From: Strongyloides papillosus
Taxonomy: Eukaryota; Nematoda; Chromadorea; Rhabditida; Strongyloididae
DNA length: 64,000 nt
Direction: 5' to 3'
Assembly (NCBI GenBank): GCA_005656395.1
Contig: SRSI01000001.1
Location: 310,001 to 374,000 of the forward strand
Part shown: in pieces, positions 22,459 to 34,520 of the stretch
Layout: every line of letters begins with the position of its first letter
Position numbering within the stretch: the stretch's first letter is position 1
The notes under the pieces: model-generated
Databases searched by the model: none
What the model was told of the DNA's origin: nothing
Seen by the model: only the letters and a program-made list of their open reading frames with translations
Made by a program: the position numbers and the translations under genes

Positions 22459-23591
22459 ATTGTTTAAAAATTTTCTTTTATACAACTGTTATCACAATCT
22501 TCTTATCATTTAAAACTTTTTATGTTGATATTTTATGAATAGAGAGGGAATGTTGATTAATATTCAGGGAGTAGTATATTGTTAGACAAAACAAAATAAT
22601 TGTTCAATTTAGGAAAAAATACTAGTGAAAAATTAATAATTTTTATTAGTCATTTAATATGAGTAATATCCTACAATAATTACGTAATATTAATTTATGA
22701 ATGACAAATAAATACACTTTAAAAATAAACATTTTATTATGATAACACAATATATTTTATTAATATAAAAAAACCATCCATAATATTCAATATATAGAAG
22801 TAACATAATTTATACATAAAATTTAAAAAATTATTTAGCCTATTAAAAAAGTTTAATAAACATACAACAATAAAAAAACACTATATTTTCAAAGTAATAT
22901 TGTTAAAAAAAACTTTTTATTTTAATTTAAAGATATGTAAAACAATTATTACTACATTTAAAAGTCAAATATTTATTCAATATTTATAATTTTAATATAC
23001 GAAATTACGATAACTACTGATTTCTATGTTAAAATCAATATTAGATACAAAACTATAAAAAGTAAAATCTAAATTTATTCATGTAACATCTTATATAAGT
23101 GCTCGTGAATTTTTTTTATTATCATATATATAACAAATAAATATATTTTGATCTAAATAACAATCATAAGCCCTAATAAAAACATAATTTATGAATCTCC
23201 AATTTAACTAAAATACTTTTTATGATAACATTTATAATTTCTTTGCACACGATATAACTGTTAAAATATAGAAAAGAATGCTCAAATATTTGAACAAAAT
23301 TCTATCAGTTAATGATCGTTAAATGAAGTATAAAGAGAAATAAAAAAAGATAGATTTTGTTATTTCAACTTTACATAAACACCCCGTGCAGAATAATATG
23401 ATATTAATATTTCATTAAATAAATAACAAACCATTCAAAAAAGTAAAGTCGTAATTTGTGTCAACGTTGGATATGTTGATCTTGAGAAGAAATATGCCAT
23501 TGGTAAATGCAATCTCTTGGGATTGTGCTACCCCTAACAATCTGTTTTGGCGCTATCAGTTTCCAGTTATCGTTTGTGTTTTGGTTTTCAA
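22459..23591. promoter_or_regulatory. Divergent region between ZnT and PHF5A
   Basis: About 1.1 kb of AT-rich DNA. The 120 bases before the PHF5A start are markedly less AT-rich and contain a short open frame at 23473-23616, described in the findings. Confidence 0.4.
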
Positions 23592-23971
23592 ATGGCTAAA
23601 CATCATCCAGATTTAATATTTTGTAGAAAGATACCAGGAATTAATATTGGACGTTTATGTGATAAATGTAAGTTAAGACATAATATTAAGGTTGAAAAAT
23701 GATTACAGGTGATGGGCGATGTGTAATATGTGATTCACACATCATCAGGAATATTTCATCACCAGTTAGAGTTTGTGAAGATTGCAGTTATGGAATTTGT
23801 CAAAATAGATGTCTCATTTGTAATGCTCCAGGAACGACGGATGCTTATTATTGTACAGAGTGTACTTTACTAGAGAAAGACAGAGATGGATGCCCGAAAA
23901 TATTAAATGTTGGTACAGCTAGAACTGACATATTTTATGAGAGGAAAAAATATGGACCGTCGAATGGGTAG
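23592..23971 (+). CDS. phf-5: PHF5A / SF3b14b, U2 snRNP SF3b subunit
   Basis: Exons 23592..23667 and 23709..23971 (41-nt intron) encode 112 residues; human PHF5A has 110. The N-terminus [13 protein letters not shown], the knot-forming CxxC pairs ([13 protein letters not shown] across the junction, then CEDC, CLIC and CTEC) and [10 protein letters not shown] are all conserved. PHF5A sits between SF3B1 and SF3B3 and shapes the branch-site adenosine pocket of U2 snRNP. The C-terminal tail differs from the usual basic FKKR end. The next gene on the same strand starts only 183 bp downstream, suggesting an operon. Confidence 0.96.
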
Positions 23972-24128
23972 TTGTATGCATTTCTTAGAAGTATCTAAGA
24001 GCTTCATTTTGTATTAATAAAATTTTAAAAGCGTTTTGTTTGGGAAATATTTTATATTTATTTTTGTTATCGGTTTACAGACCAATTTTTATTTCTGAGA
24101 ATGTTTATTATAGAAAAAATATTCCAAT

Positions 24129-24135
24129 CTTTTAG
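24129..24135 (+). promoter_or_regulatory. Probable trans-splice acceptor of GCP3 gene
   Basis: The sequence CTTTTAG lies 20 bases before the start codon and within the short spacer after PHF5A. It resembles nematode spliced-leader acceptors. Confidence 0.5.
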
Positions 24136-24154
24136 GTGTCTTTCGGAATCTCGT

Positions 24155-26678
24155 ATGATGAGTAATGAAGAAATTCTTAAGAGACTTAAAAGTGCATTTC
24201 CACAGCTGGAGAATGTTCCTGACTCTAAAATACTTGGAAAATTAAACAGTGAGCAAGGAGAAGAGAACCTAGAGGATGCACGAATTTTAGAAATGACTCT
24301 TGCAAAATGTAACTATTATCTTTGTAATTTTTATCTAAATGTTTATAGATCGCGTAAAAAAGCCGCAGATTACAAATGTACTTGAAGGAGCTATAAAACG
24401 TATAGAGGAGAAGGGTGATGTAAAGAATGCTAAACAAATAATGGAATTTCTGTTAGCCATTAAATTCAATACAAAATTAGATTTTTCTTCTAAAGGTAAA
24501 GCTCCATCAAAGTCACATGAGGATAAAAAGTCTAGTGTACCAAGGTATTCCAGTAACTCAAGTATTCATAATATCACAAATCCTTTGTTTCCAACTATGT
24601 CACGTATTCAGGCGTCATTACCGGAACAAAAAGAATCCTTGATACTGGATTTCACGGAGTTTGAGCTTATCAGAAATATTTTATCTGCTCTCCAGGGAAT
24701 TGAATCTCTCATGTTTCGACAAATAGCAATACCACAAGCGACTCTCAATGATTCTTATGGTGGAAATCCTTTAAATGATACTACGCAATTTGTCCTGGCT
24801 ACAGTGTACTTACACAAGGTTAGACCAGAACATCGTGTGATGATTGAAGAAATTCTAAAAACTGCAAAGTACTATATCAAGATAAATACACTATTAAGGT
24901 TCCAAGTACTAGATACTATAGGACAAGCTCTTATAAAAAGTATTCGACAATGTATAAACGTGTACTATGAGGAGGCCTCAAACATGTATTATAAATTTAT
25001 GGAAGATAATAGTTCTATCAACCTATTTATTATTTACAAGTTCTGTTTAAAATGGAAAGAATCACTACAGATTCTTTTTACGTTAATGTCTAAAACTATC
25101 AACAAATGTGGCCTTGATATTCTAAATATTGTATATGATACATCCAGATTTATACCGAAGGATACGTTAACTGGAGAGTTTTTGTCGAAAATTGTCGACG
25201 CAATGTTTGCTGAATTCCACTCAACATTGAAATTTTGGTTATTTAGAGGACAGGTACCAGAAGGTGTTAGTAACTGGATTATTTCAAAGAATGATGATGT
25301 ATCGGAGAATAGAAAATGGACTGATTGGGTTGTATTGAATAAGGATAAACTCCCTGTTAGTTTACTTCCAATTGGTGATATATTTTATAAAATTCTATCA
25401 ATTGGCAGGACCGTCTTGTTTCTAATGGAATCATCCAGTTCTTTATCTTATGATTCACAAGAGGAACAAAGAGTTGACCTTTTCAATCGCCTCGACCCTT
25501 CATTATCTTACTATGATCTAGCACATAGATCTTTGCTATCTGGTACCATCTATGAGATGAATCGTTTAGTTTCTGCTGACATGGTAAATACTATTTTAAA
25601 TATACATCATTTTCAAGATCATCTCGAGGCTTTACGACGTCATTTTCTTTTGACATGTCCATCATATTTTGAAAATATCTATGATTCTTTTGAAGAACTG
25701 AACAGTACTTTTAATGATTTTTCTCAAAATAGCTCTTTGCCTTTCTTGTCACAACGTGTTCATTTACACTCTCTATCAATAGATGAAGCTATTCGAATTT
25801 CTAACTCTTGGAGAGGATTAAGAATAGAAAAATATTTTATTATGAAGAATGCTGATGGAGATCTTGGAGCATCAAGTCATACACATTCATCTGGTTCCTC
25901 AGGTCTAGGACATAATTCCTACTATAATAGAAAAGTAAATTTAACATACAAAGCACCTCAACCAGTGGGAATAATATTAAATGATAAGAATTTAGCCTTA
26001 TATGAGAAGATATTCAACATGGTATTCAAGATACGTGGTGTAGCATTAAAGATAGATAGAATTCATACAACATTGCGTTCTATGGCGTTATCATTGCGTA
26101 AAAATTGCAAAGAAATGTTACCTCTAATGTATAAATTTCTTGGGAAGATTCATATTATGAGTTTATTTATCAACAAAGTGTTGTACTATATATATTATGA
26201 TGTCATACCATTGGCACAAAAGAAGTTGGAAGAAGATTTAGCAAATGTACATGGTTTGGAAGATATTATGCAATATCACTTTATCTACTTAGAAACAATT
26301 AAGAAAGGATTGTTTATGTCGAAGAAAAGTTTTACAGTCTCAGCAGCTATATCTAATTGCATTGGTAAAATAAGTGACTTTCTAGTATTGACACAAAAAT
26401 TAATTGACTTTTGGTATACTTACGAGAAAGTTTTAACTCCAGATCCTAGATACAAATCTCCTACTAATGAAACTGATGCTTTTGAGGCTGAGGAATATCA
26501 AACTAAAAAGTTATCAGTAATTGAGATTTTTGAAGATTCAAACAAAAAAGAATTCTTCGACATTAGTATACAATTTAATAAATTCATGGAAGATGTTTTA
26601 CATTACGTAACCGAGGATGTTTCCAACAATTTTATGCCATTGAAAAAACATTTCCTAATACTTATTGAAGTTTTTTAA
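24155..26678 (+). CDS. gip-1: Gamma-tubulin complex protein 3 (GCP3/Spc98)
   Basis: Exons 24155..24308 and 24349..26678 (40-nt intron) encode 827 residues. The GCP N-terminal (GRIP1) domain is recognisable from EFELIRNILSALQGIES onward. A W-L-F-R-G segment aligns with the GCP3 RWIYDGEL region. DHLEALRRHFLLTCPSYF corresponds to the GCP3 DHMQAMRRYLLLGQGDF motif, and the C-terminal GRIP2 domain includes a FINKVLYYIYYDVI helix. GCP3 pairs with GCP2 to bind gamma-tubulin and nucleate microtubules; C. elegans GIP-1 is its orthologue. A CTTTTAG acceptor at 24129-24135 precedes the start, consistent with trans-splicing downstream of PHF5A. An alternative donor inside 24309-24330 cannot be excluded. 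Confidence 0.85.
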
Positions 26679-26783
26679 AAACTCTTTTTGTATATATTCC
26701 TAATTTATTATTAATTACTTAAATTTTATGATGTATAAAAAACATTCTGCATGATATGAATAAATGTAATGATAAATGTAAAT

Positions 26784-29700
26784 TTAATAAAAAATATTAC
26801 TGTGTGCTTCAGATGTTACCTGATTATTTGTTTCCCATAACTCTTTTTCTAAGTCTTCTATTTTTTGCCTTTGAATACTGATTAGTCGTTCTTTAGATTC
26901 AATTTTATCTTTTAGAATCATAATTGAAGCTATTTGATTATCCTGAGATACTTTGTCATCATATTTTGCCTTTAACGTATTATACTTTTCTTGATACTCC
27001 AAACATTCTAAACGTAGCTTGGTAACTTGTTCTGTCAACTCTACACATCTAATTTCTACCATACGTAGCTCCTTTCTTAATAGTTTATTTTCCTCACTAT
27101 CAGATGACTGATTTCTATATGTTGTTTCATATCCTGAATCATCATACACTATAAGTTCAGGAACTTTATCTTTATTTTTTTCGTAAGTATCATCTACTTC
27201 AAACACCACAACTTTATTTTCACTTCTTTTTTCATTAATCTCTCTATTTTTTTCGAATTCTTCTTTTTGATCAATAATCTCCTTCTCTAATTTAGTTATT
27301 TTCTTTTTTAACGAAATGTTTTCATTATGTAGTGATGTCAATTTTTCTTTTAATGTATCTATTCTTGTTTGTTGAATGGTCATTTCATCTTTCAATTTTG
27401 CTTCCAAAATATTTGCTTGAGATTTTGCAAGAGCATTCTGTGCTTCCATTTTCTTAGCTCTCTTCATAGCAGCTTCTATTCGTAAAGATCCTTTTTCATC
27501 ATGTAACTGTTCTATTAATCTATCTCTTCTTTCCAATTTTTCTTGTAACTCTTGTTGTTCTCTTTTAGATTCTGATAATTGTCTCTTTAAAATATCAATA
27601 GTTTCATCAAAATATTTCTTTTGTTTCCATCTTTCTACTGAGACATTTTCACTACGTTTTCTTGCTTTATTAGCTTTTTCCAATTCGAAAACTTGTTTAT
27701 TTAAATTTTCAATTCTTCTTTTTCTCATGGTCACTGCTTCTCTACGTAATTTCGTTATTTCGGTCTTTAATGTTTGATTTTCAACGTCAAGATTATTAGA
27801 TAAATCACACGTTGTCTTCCTTGTATATTTTGATAATTTATCTGAAATCATACTATTTTCAGCTTCCAATTCCTTATTTCTTCTTTCAATATTTATCACT
27901 TTTGTCCTTAGTCGTCGTATTTCATTTTTTTGTTGCAATATTAACATTTCTTCTCGTGAAGATATGATACTTTTACCGTCAATATTGGAACTTTTAACAC
28001 TTTGTTTCTCCTCTTCTTCATGATTATTACTTATACTACTTGTACCACTCGTTGATGAGATATCACTACCAGTTGATTCACTCCTATTCGTATTTTTATT
28101 ATCATTATCCACAGCAATTGTTATATCATCAGAAATTTTTCTAGTATTTTCATTATTATCACTACTGCTTCCTGATTCAATAGATTGTTGTGGGTTAATA
28201 GTAGTATCCTCAATATATGTTTGCAATCCAATATCACGTAATTCTCTTACTTTAATTTCTTTTTTATTAACATTATCCAGTGATAACTCTGCAATTTTTA
28301 ATGATGCACTTTTATACTTATTAGTTAAATCAAGATATGCTTCCTGGAGTTCTTTTAACTCTCCACTATGTTTAACACATTCTTTTTCCTTTAGGCTAAT
28401 AGTTTCTTGGAATTTTATATAAAGATTACTTTGAGTTATATCAGGAGATGGTTCTTTTGAAGATGAACTTGGTGAAGTTTCTATTACCTTTTTATTATTC
28501 TCTTTAATAGTTTTAATCTTTTTTATATAATTACTTTCCATATCTTTCATTTCGATAATCATCTTTTGTAACAATTCTTTATATTCCTCAATAGATTTAT
28601 TTTTTTGTTTCAACTGTTCTTTATAACCTTCAATGGCTATATGAGCAGTTTTTTTAATCGATTGTATATCTCTTTCATAATCTTCTGAATTATCTATTAT
28701 AACTGTTTTGATTTTCTCACTGATACTTTTACTTGAAGATAAATCGTCACTCTTAATACTCGTTCCATCATCAACTTCAGCCTCAACATTATCATTTTTT
28801 TTGGAATCTTCATTATTTTTAAATAAATTTTCATATACTCCATAGTCAATACTTTGTATTTCTGTCATCTCTATTGGTTTAATTGTTAATAAATATAAAT
28901 CTTTATTAATTTTTTCTAATTCCTCATTCGTATATTTAGTTTCATTTAACTCTTTTTCCATTATTTCTAATTTTTTAGTTAGACTTTTTATGTTATTATT
29001 TAATGTCATATTATTAAGTATATGAGCCTGAAGCATTTTTTGATATTGTTTTGCATTTAAATTATTTGATGATAATTCATTTATACTCTCCTGCATAGCC
29101 TCTAAATTATTAACTAATAATTTTAATTTATTTTTTTCATTTTCAATTTCCTCTAAGTTTTGCTTTATCTCATTTTTGTTATTATCTACTGCCTCCATTT
29201 TTTCTTTCAAAATTGCTACGTCATCAACACTTATGTTATAGAAATTTTTACTTTTTTCTCTTTCTAGAAGCCTTTTCAAATGCATAATACAATCAACTAA
29301 ATTTTGCCTATCATTTTTCCATTCTTTTTCAGCTTTCCTTGAATCCATATAAAGTTTCTTTAATTTTCTTTCTAACATTATACGATCATCTTTGATTTCT
29401 TGTTGACTTATCAAACAATCGACAAATTTTTTCTGAACAGCTCCAATAAAATTTTGCAAATCATTGGAACTTCTAAATGCTTCCAAGAAATCATTAACTT
29501 CTTTGCATTCAATTTTTAATTTTTCAACCTCATTTTGCCAATAATTACTTTGATTACTTATAACTTCATTTAAATTCTATAAAAAAACTATTAAAATTAT
29601 TTTATAATCAAACATACTTTAAGCATTTTAACTTCGGCAATTAATTGTTCTTTTGTTGGACCGTCATTTAAATTACCACTCAATATATCAACTCTAGTGA

Positions 29701-32094
29701 AGGCAGTTTCATTTAAATTTTCTTTATCCTCTCCAGTAATATTAAAATATTGAAGCATCAATTTTTTGTACTTCTCTACAACTCTTTCATACTCAAATTG
29801 TGGAACAGAATTTATCAAATTATTTTGCAATCTTGCTATCTCTATAACATTTAACTCATTTTGATACATAATTTCTTGTATCTTTTGTTCACTGTTCTTT
29901 CCTAAACTTTTAATTTTACTATCTTTTTTTTCTACCATTATCCTATATGATTCAACTTTATCTTCCAATATCCGTTTCTCTCGTCTAAAGTTCGCATTTT
30001 GTATTTCAACATATATTAATCTTCTTGATGATTCAGATAGTCTTCTTATTTTTTCATCTTCATCTAAGTTTACTGTTGATAATAATCTATTTAACTCCTG
30101 ATTACTTATTTTTTCTTTTTCTAATTCTAATGAAATATTTTCAATTTTATTGGAACATTCCTTTTTAATAACTTCAATTTCATCTTTAATTAATTTAGTT
30201 GAATTTTCAGACTTTTCAATATTTTCTAATCTTTTACACATTTCTTCAATTGTATCTTCTTGATTTTTATATAATCTATTTAATTTCTCTAATTCACTGT
30301 CTTTATCTTCCAGTTCCTCTAGTAATCTTATAAGCTCTCCATTTAAAGTTGTTATTAGTAGAGCACTTGCTTCCCAAGACGAAAGATCATTCTCAGGAAT
30401 TTTTTTCTGAGGATATTTTGTTGTAACTGGTATAGCAGTATTTTTATCATCAGTTGATTTGGATCTTTCAAATACCCGACGCCTTCTTGGTGGTTTTTCT
30501 ATTGTAGTGACATCATCTTCAACAATATCTTCCATTTTTTTATCACTAATATGTTTGTTGTTGAGATTATTAGTATTTTCCTTGTTTTCTTCAATTTCAC
30601 TAATATGAACCTCCATTAGGCTTATTTTCTGGATAAGTTTTGCAATCTGATTATCCCTGTATTTTATCTGTTCTTCTAATCTCTTAACTTCTGAGTCGCC
30701 ATCACCAAAAGTTTCTTTACGTAGTCTGTCTATTTCCTTGTATAACTTAATATTCATTTCCTCTTTCTCAACGATAAGATCTTCTAAATCCTTCTTTTCT
30801 TTTTTTAGCAATTTATTATCATCAATAAATTCCCCGAGCTTTTTATCCATTTGTACAAGTCTAATCCTTAGACTAGCAGTTGGATCTTCTTCTTCACCAG
30901 ATTTTTGACTGGTTCCAAATAACGCTTTAGCTATCTTCGTTGCTGCCACCAATTCATCTTTCAATGTTTCCATTTCCTCTTCATAGTCTTTTTTCAAATT
31001 TCCTGATTCAGCCAATTTTTTGTATTGCTCAAGCTCATTTGTAAGAATTTGTATCTCATTATTCAATTTCTCAATTGTTAAATCTTTCTTTTTCATCATA
31101 CTATTAAATTCTTTTCCTGTAATTTCATCTTGTGATAATAGTTCCTGCAAATCATTGTGTTTCTCTTTTAATTGCCTTTGAAGTAAATTATTTTCCTCAA
31201 CCAGACGACTAATATTTATCTCAGCCTCAGTCATTTTTTTATTGGAAGCATCATATTTTTCAGTGGTTTCTTTAATTAATTCAGTAGCATCCTCCAGTGC
31301 TGTTGTTACCCGTTCAACTTCTTTCTTTAATTTTTCATTTTGCTCTACAACATCCTCCAATTGTGTACTTAATTTTAATGCTTGTTCACTTCTTTGCCGT
31401 AATTTTTTAATTTCCCATTCATTTTTTTGACTTGAATCATCTTTTCTACTAACTTTTCGATTTAATTCTTTAATTGTATCCTCATACTGTGCTAATTGAT
31501 GAGTTTTCATATTTTTATCCTTCTCCAATTGAGAAATTTTCATTATTAAATCTTCTTCTTTCTCTCTCTGATCAGCTAATTCTCTGTCTCTATCTCTTCC
31601 AATTTGTTTTAAGTGATTATTTTCCTCTTTTAATGTATTTATTTCATCCCTAAAAGCTTCAGTTAAATCATCATATCCAGCATGGGCTGTAATTTTTTCT
31701 CTTAAATTACTTAATTCTTCAACATATATTTGCCTTTCTTGTTCCCAATTTTCTTCCTTTTCAGCCATCTCAATAGCTTCTTTTTCTGAAATTTCTTTTA
31801 ATTCCTCTGCTACAGTATGTTCATATTGCATTATATATTGCATTGCACGAATAACTATGTTTACATTTTCAAATGATTCATTTTCTGTTAAATTAAACTA
31901 AAAATATATTAAATTTTTAAAAAATAGATAAGATGATATTAATATTCACTAATACATACATCAATAAGTTCCTTGTACCAATAATTGTAGTCTTCTAAAT
32001 TATCATTTCCTTTAAAAAAAGTTTCATACAATGCAGTATAGTTAATTTTATTTGGATAATCTTCATTATTTTTACTATCAATTACTTCATTCAT
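26784..32094 (-). CDS. cep-290: CEP290 ciliary transition-zone coiled-coil protein
   Basis: Exons 31960..32094, 29618..31897 and 26784..29576 join in phase 0 (1,735 residues) through introns of 62 and 41 nt. Almost the whole protein is coiled coil. Order and blocks match CEP290: an N-terminal INYTALYETFF (compare INWKEIM), a central ITTLNGELIRLLEELEDKD (compare NEYLIHLLQELENKE), a following NRLLSTVNLDEDEKIRRLSE block, and a FEYERVVEKYKKLMLQYF stretch. CEP290 forms Y-links at the transition zone and gates ciliary protein entry. The protein is about 740 residues shorter than human CEP290 (2,479), mainly at the C-terminus. The last codons (VTSEAHSNIFY) follow a possible GTAACA donor, so a further 3' exon is possible. 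A perfect X-box lies about 455 bp upstream. Confidence 0.85.
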
Positions 32095-33510
32095 CTTTTT
32101 TATTGTATACAAAAAATTTTACGAAATGTTTTAAAATATCCAAATTAATAAATATGATCTATTTCTGGAAAAAAAATCATTCAAAATAAAGAAACATATC
32201 AAAAATCAAACATCTCACAAAAAATAATATTTTTAATGGTTGAATTTAATCTATTATAACAATGCATTATGCTTAACATATGACGAAAAAAAAGTTTTAA
32301 AAAGTTCTAAAAATATATTTTAAGATGATTAAATTTCTGAGAAATAAAATATGTGTAATAATAATTTTTGTCAAGCATTATTAATATAAAGAACATAACA
32401 TAAAATGGTTTAGGAATTCTACAACCTCATAATATTAAAAATATATTAAAACAAATATAAGTTTACAGTCTATCGCTTAAATGGGACAATATATCAGTAA
32501 AATGTAATTTATTCTTTTTAATATTCAAAATTGAGAGTTTAATAGATTGTTGTCATAGAAACTACCGTCATTTTCGTAAGAAAGTTACTTTAAACTATAA
32601 TACTACATAATTTGAAACATTATTTCTTAAATACACTATTTATTATCATACAAAATATAATAAATTATTTCTCATTTATAAAATTTAATTACATTTAGTT
32701 AAAACAACATGTAGAAAAATATAAATTATTTAAAAATTAATAATAATGATTTGATTTATTATTATCAGAATGGCAAATAAAAAAGATTATTAATTAAAAG
32801 AATAAAAATTTTCAAAACACAATAATATTTACATTTCAAATGGTAGAAAATAATTTTAAAATAGTTAAACGATAGAATTTTGTTTGTGAATATGACGTAG
32901 CTGGTATAATACATTAATCTACCATATATAAATATTATAATTTTACCATTAAATAATATTTTAAATGTATGGCATATCAAGAAGAAACCCCTATTTATTT
33001 TTAAAATTCTTTTTATTTTTTAATTTAAAAATGATTCTCATAAAAATATTCGTCTCTATAAAGTATTTTTTATAGAAATGAACATCTTTTAAAATCTTTA
33101 AATCTTAAGTGGTATTATGATAAATACAAAGCTTATCTTTTGAATAACCATTAAATTACTTGTTTTGACTTTATATCATTGAGATTAAAACATTTTTTCA
33201 TTTAAGTTGCGTAACTTTATATATTAATTTTCCCCATATCATCTTTTAGTCGGTATCATACATATTTATAAAAAGTTTATAGTTTAAAAAATGATTAAGA
33301 AAACAAGAGAAATAAAAATCAAGAAATTATCTTTTTATAATTAAAAAAATGAACATAAACGTCAATAAAAGTTCAATTTCACTGCATTTTCTTTAGTATA
33401 CCTTTAATGACTTGGTATTTGATTATTTCAAAAACATATTTTGTTAAATTTCATTAGAATATAATTAAATTTTAAAGTATTTTTCCCTTCAAAATAAGTA
33501 TGATTTCATT
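32095..33510. other. CEP290 upstream region and neuropeptide gene 3' flank
   Basis: About 1.4 kb of AT-rich DNA containing the X-box. The frame at 32765-32980 is low-complexity and unsupported. I see nothing else. Confidence 0.5.
32549..32562. promoter_or_regulatory. X-box (RFX/DAF-19 site) upstream of CEP290
   Basis: GTTGTCATAGAAAC matches the nematode X-box consensus (GTHNYYATRRNAAC) at every position. It lies about 455 bp upstream of the CEP290 start codon. DAF-19 drives transition-zone and IFT genes through such sites in C. elegans. Confidence 0.7.
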
Positions 33511-33819
33511 TTATTTTTTTCCACGAAGCATAACATACTCATTTTGAAGGCTTTCAAGATTTGATCCATCATAATCATTATATCCACCACTATAATAATC
33601 TCCACGACTACGTTTATCAAAACCACCAAATCCTCCATTGTCAATGGAATCAAAAGCTCTTTTATAGAAACGATCAAATGACGTTGGACGGGGCTACAAA
33701 ATTACTATATTTAGAAATTAATAATGTTTACTTACTTTTTTTTCTTTTCCTAAACATAGAACAGTTGAAAGAAAGAATATAGAAAAAATAAAGACAGTCA
33801 AAAGTTTCATATTAAACAT
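33511..33819 (-). CDS. Orcokinin-like neuropeptide precursor (NLP-8/14/15 type)
   Basis: Exons 33736..33819 and 33511..33693 (42-nt intron) encode 88 residues. A signal peptide (1-22, ending VLC) is followed by dibasic-flanked peptides. PRPTSFDRFY is released at KR 39-40, AFDSIDNGGFGGFD at KR 55-56, and the tail from SRGDYY ends MLRGKK, whose Gly-Lys-Lys would give an amidated ...VMLR-NH2 end. The second peptide fits the orcokinin/NLP-15 pattern (AFDS-x-x-G-x-GF). The first resembles the SFDR/AFDR peptides of NLP-8. The precursor would be processed in dense-core vesicles. Only one orcokinin-like copy is present, unlike the multi-copy C. elegans genes. An acceptor TTTTTACAG lies 12 bases before the start. 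Confidence 0.8.
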
Positions 33820-34520
33820 TGTTTCCTTTTCTGTAAAAAGAATTTTGAAATTTTAGTAAAATGATAAAAACGGAAACTCAGTGATGTTTATATGTTGATA
33901 ACAAAATTATAGTTTATATTACAAGTACAAGAAACTTTATTTGAAAGTTATTTAAAGTGACATGAATATTAATTCATCAAAAAAAAATACATTTAATTTT
34001 AACTAAATATTATGGTAATAAAAAAGCTACTAAGATATTAACTTATTTGTATTCCAAATGGCACAGTAATTTATAATTCCGATGATATAATTAACAGTAC
34101 TCTTATCTTATTAAAGGATAACTAATATATAAAACTAAAGCTGAAAGATTAAAAACTTATTTATGTTTTAAATGCCATTTTTAGGAATTCAAAGAGTGTA
34201 TATTTTTAAATTATAAATAGATATCTACGTCAATGATCTAATTATCAGTATACTTATAAAATTTTTTCCAAAAGTCTCGCCATTGTGATGTATTTAGATA
34301 AATAAATATTATTTTAATATGTGGCTTAAAGTAGATAAATTTACAGTAATAGGAATAGAATAATGAGTGGTATTATTAATATTTCTCACAAAAAAATAAT
34401 AGACATAGAAAAGATATAAAGAATTATTTATTAATGAAAAATGAATAGTAGATTGAAAAAAGACAATAGTACTCATTTTGACTAGTAAAAGAGTTAATTA
34501 TAAAATATTAATTATAATTT
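33820..34520. other. AT-rich intergenic region
   Basis: Upstream region of the neuropeptide gene and the 3' flank of MTRES1. Nothing recognisable was found. Confidence 0.4.
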
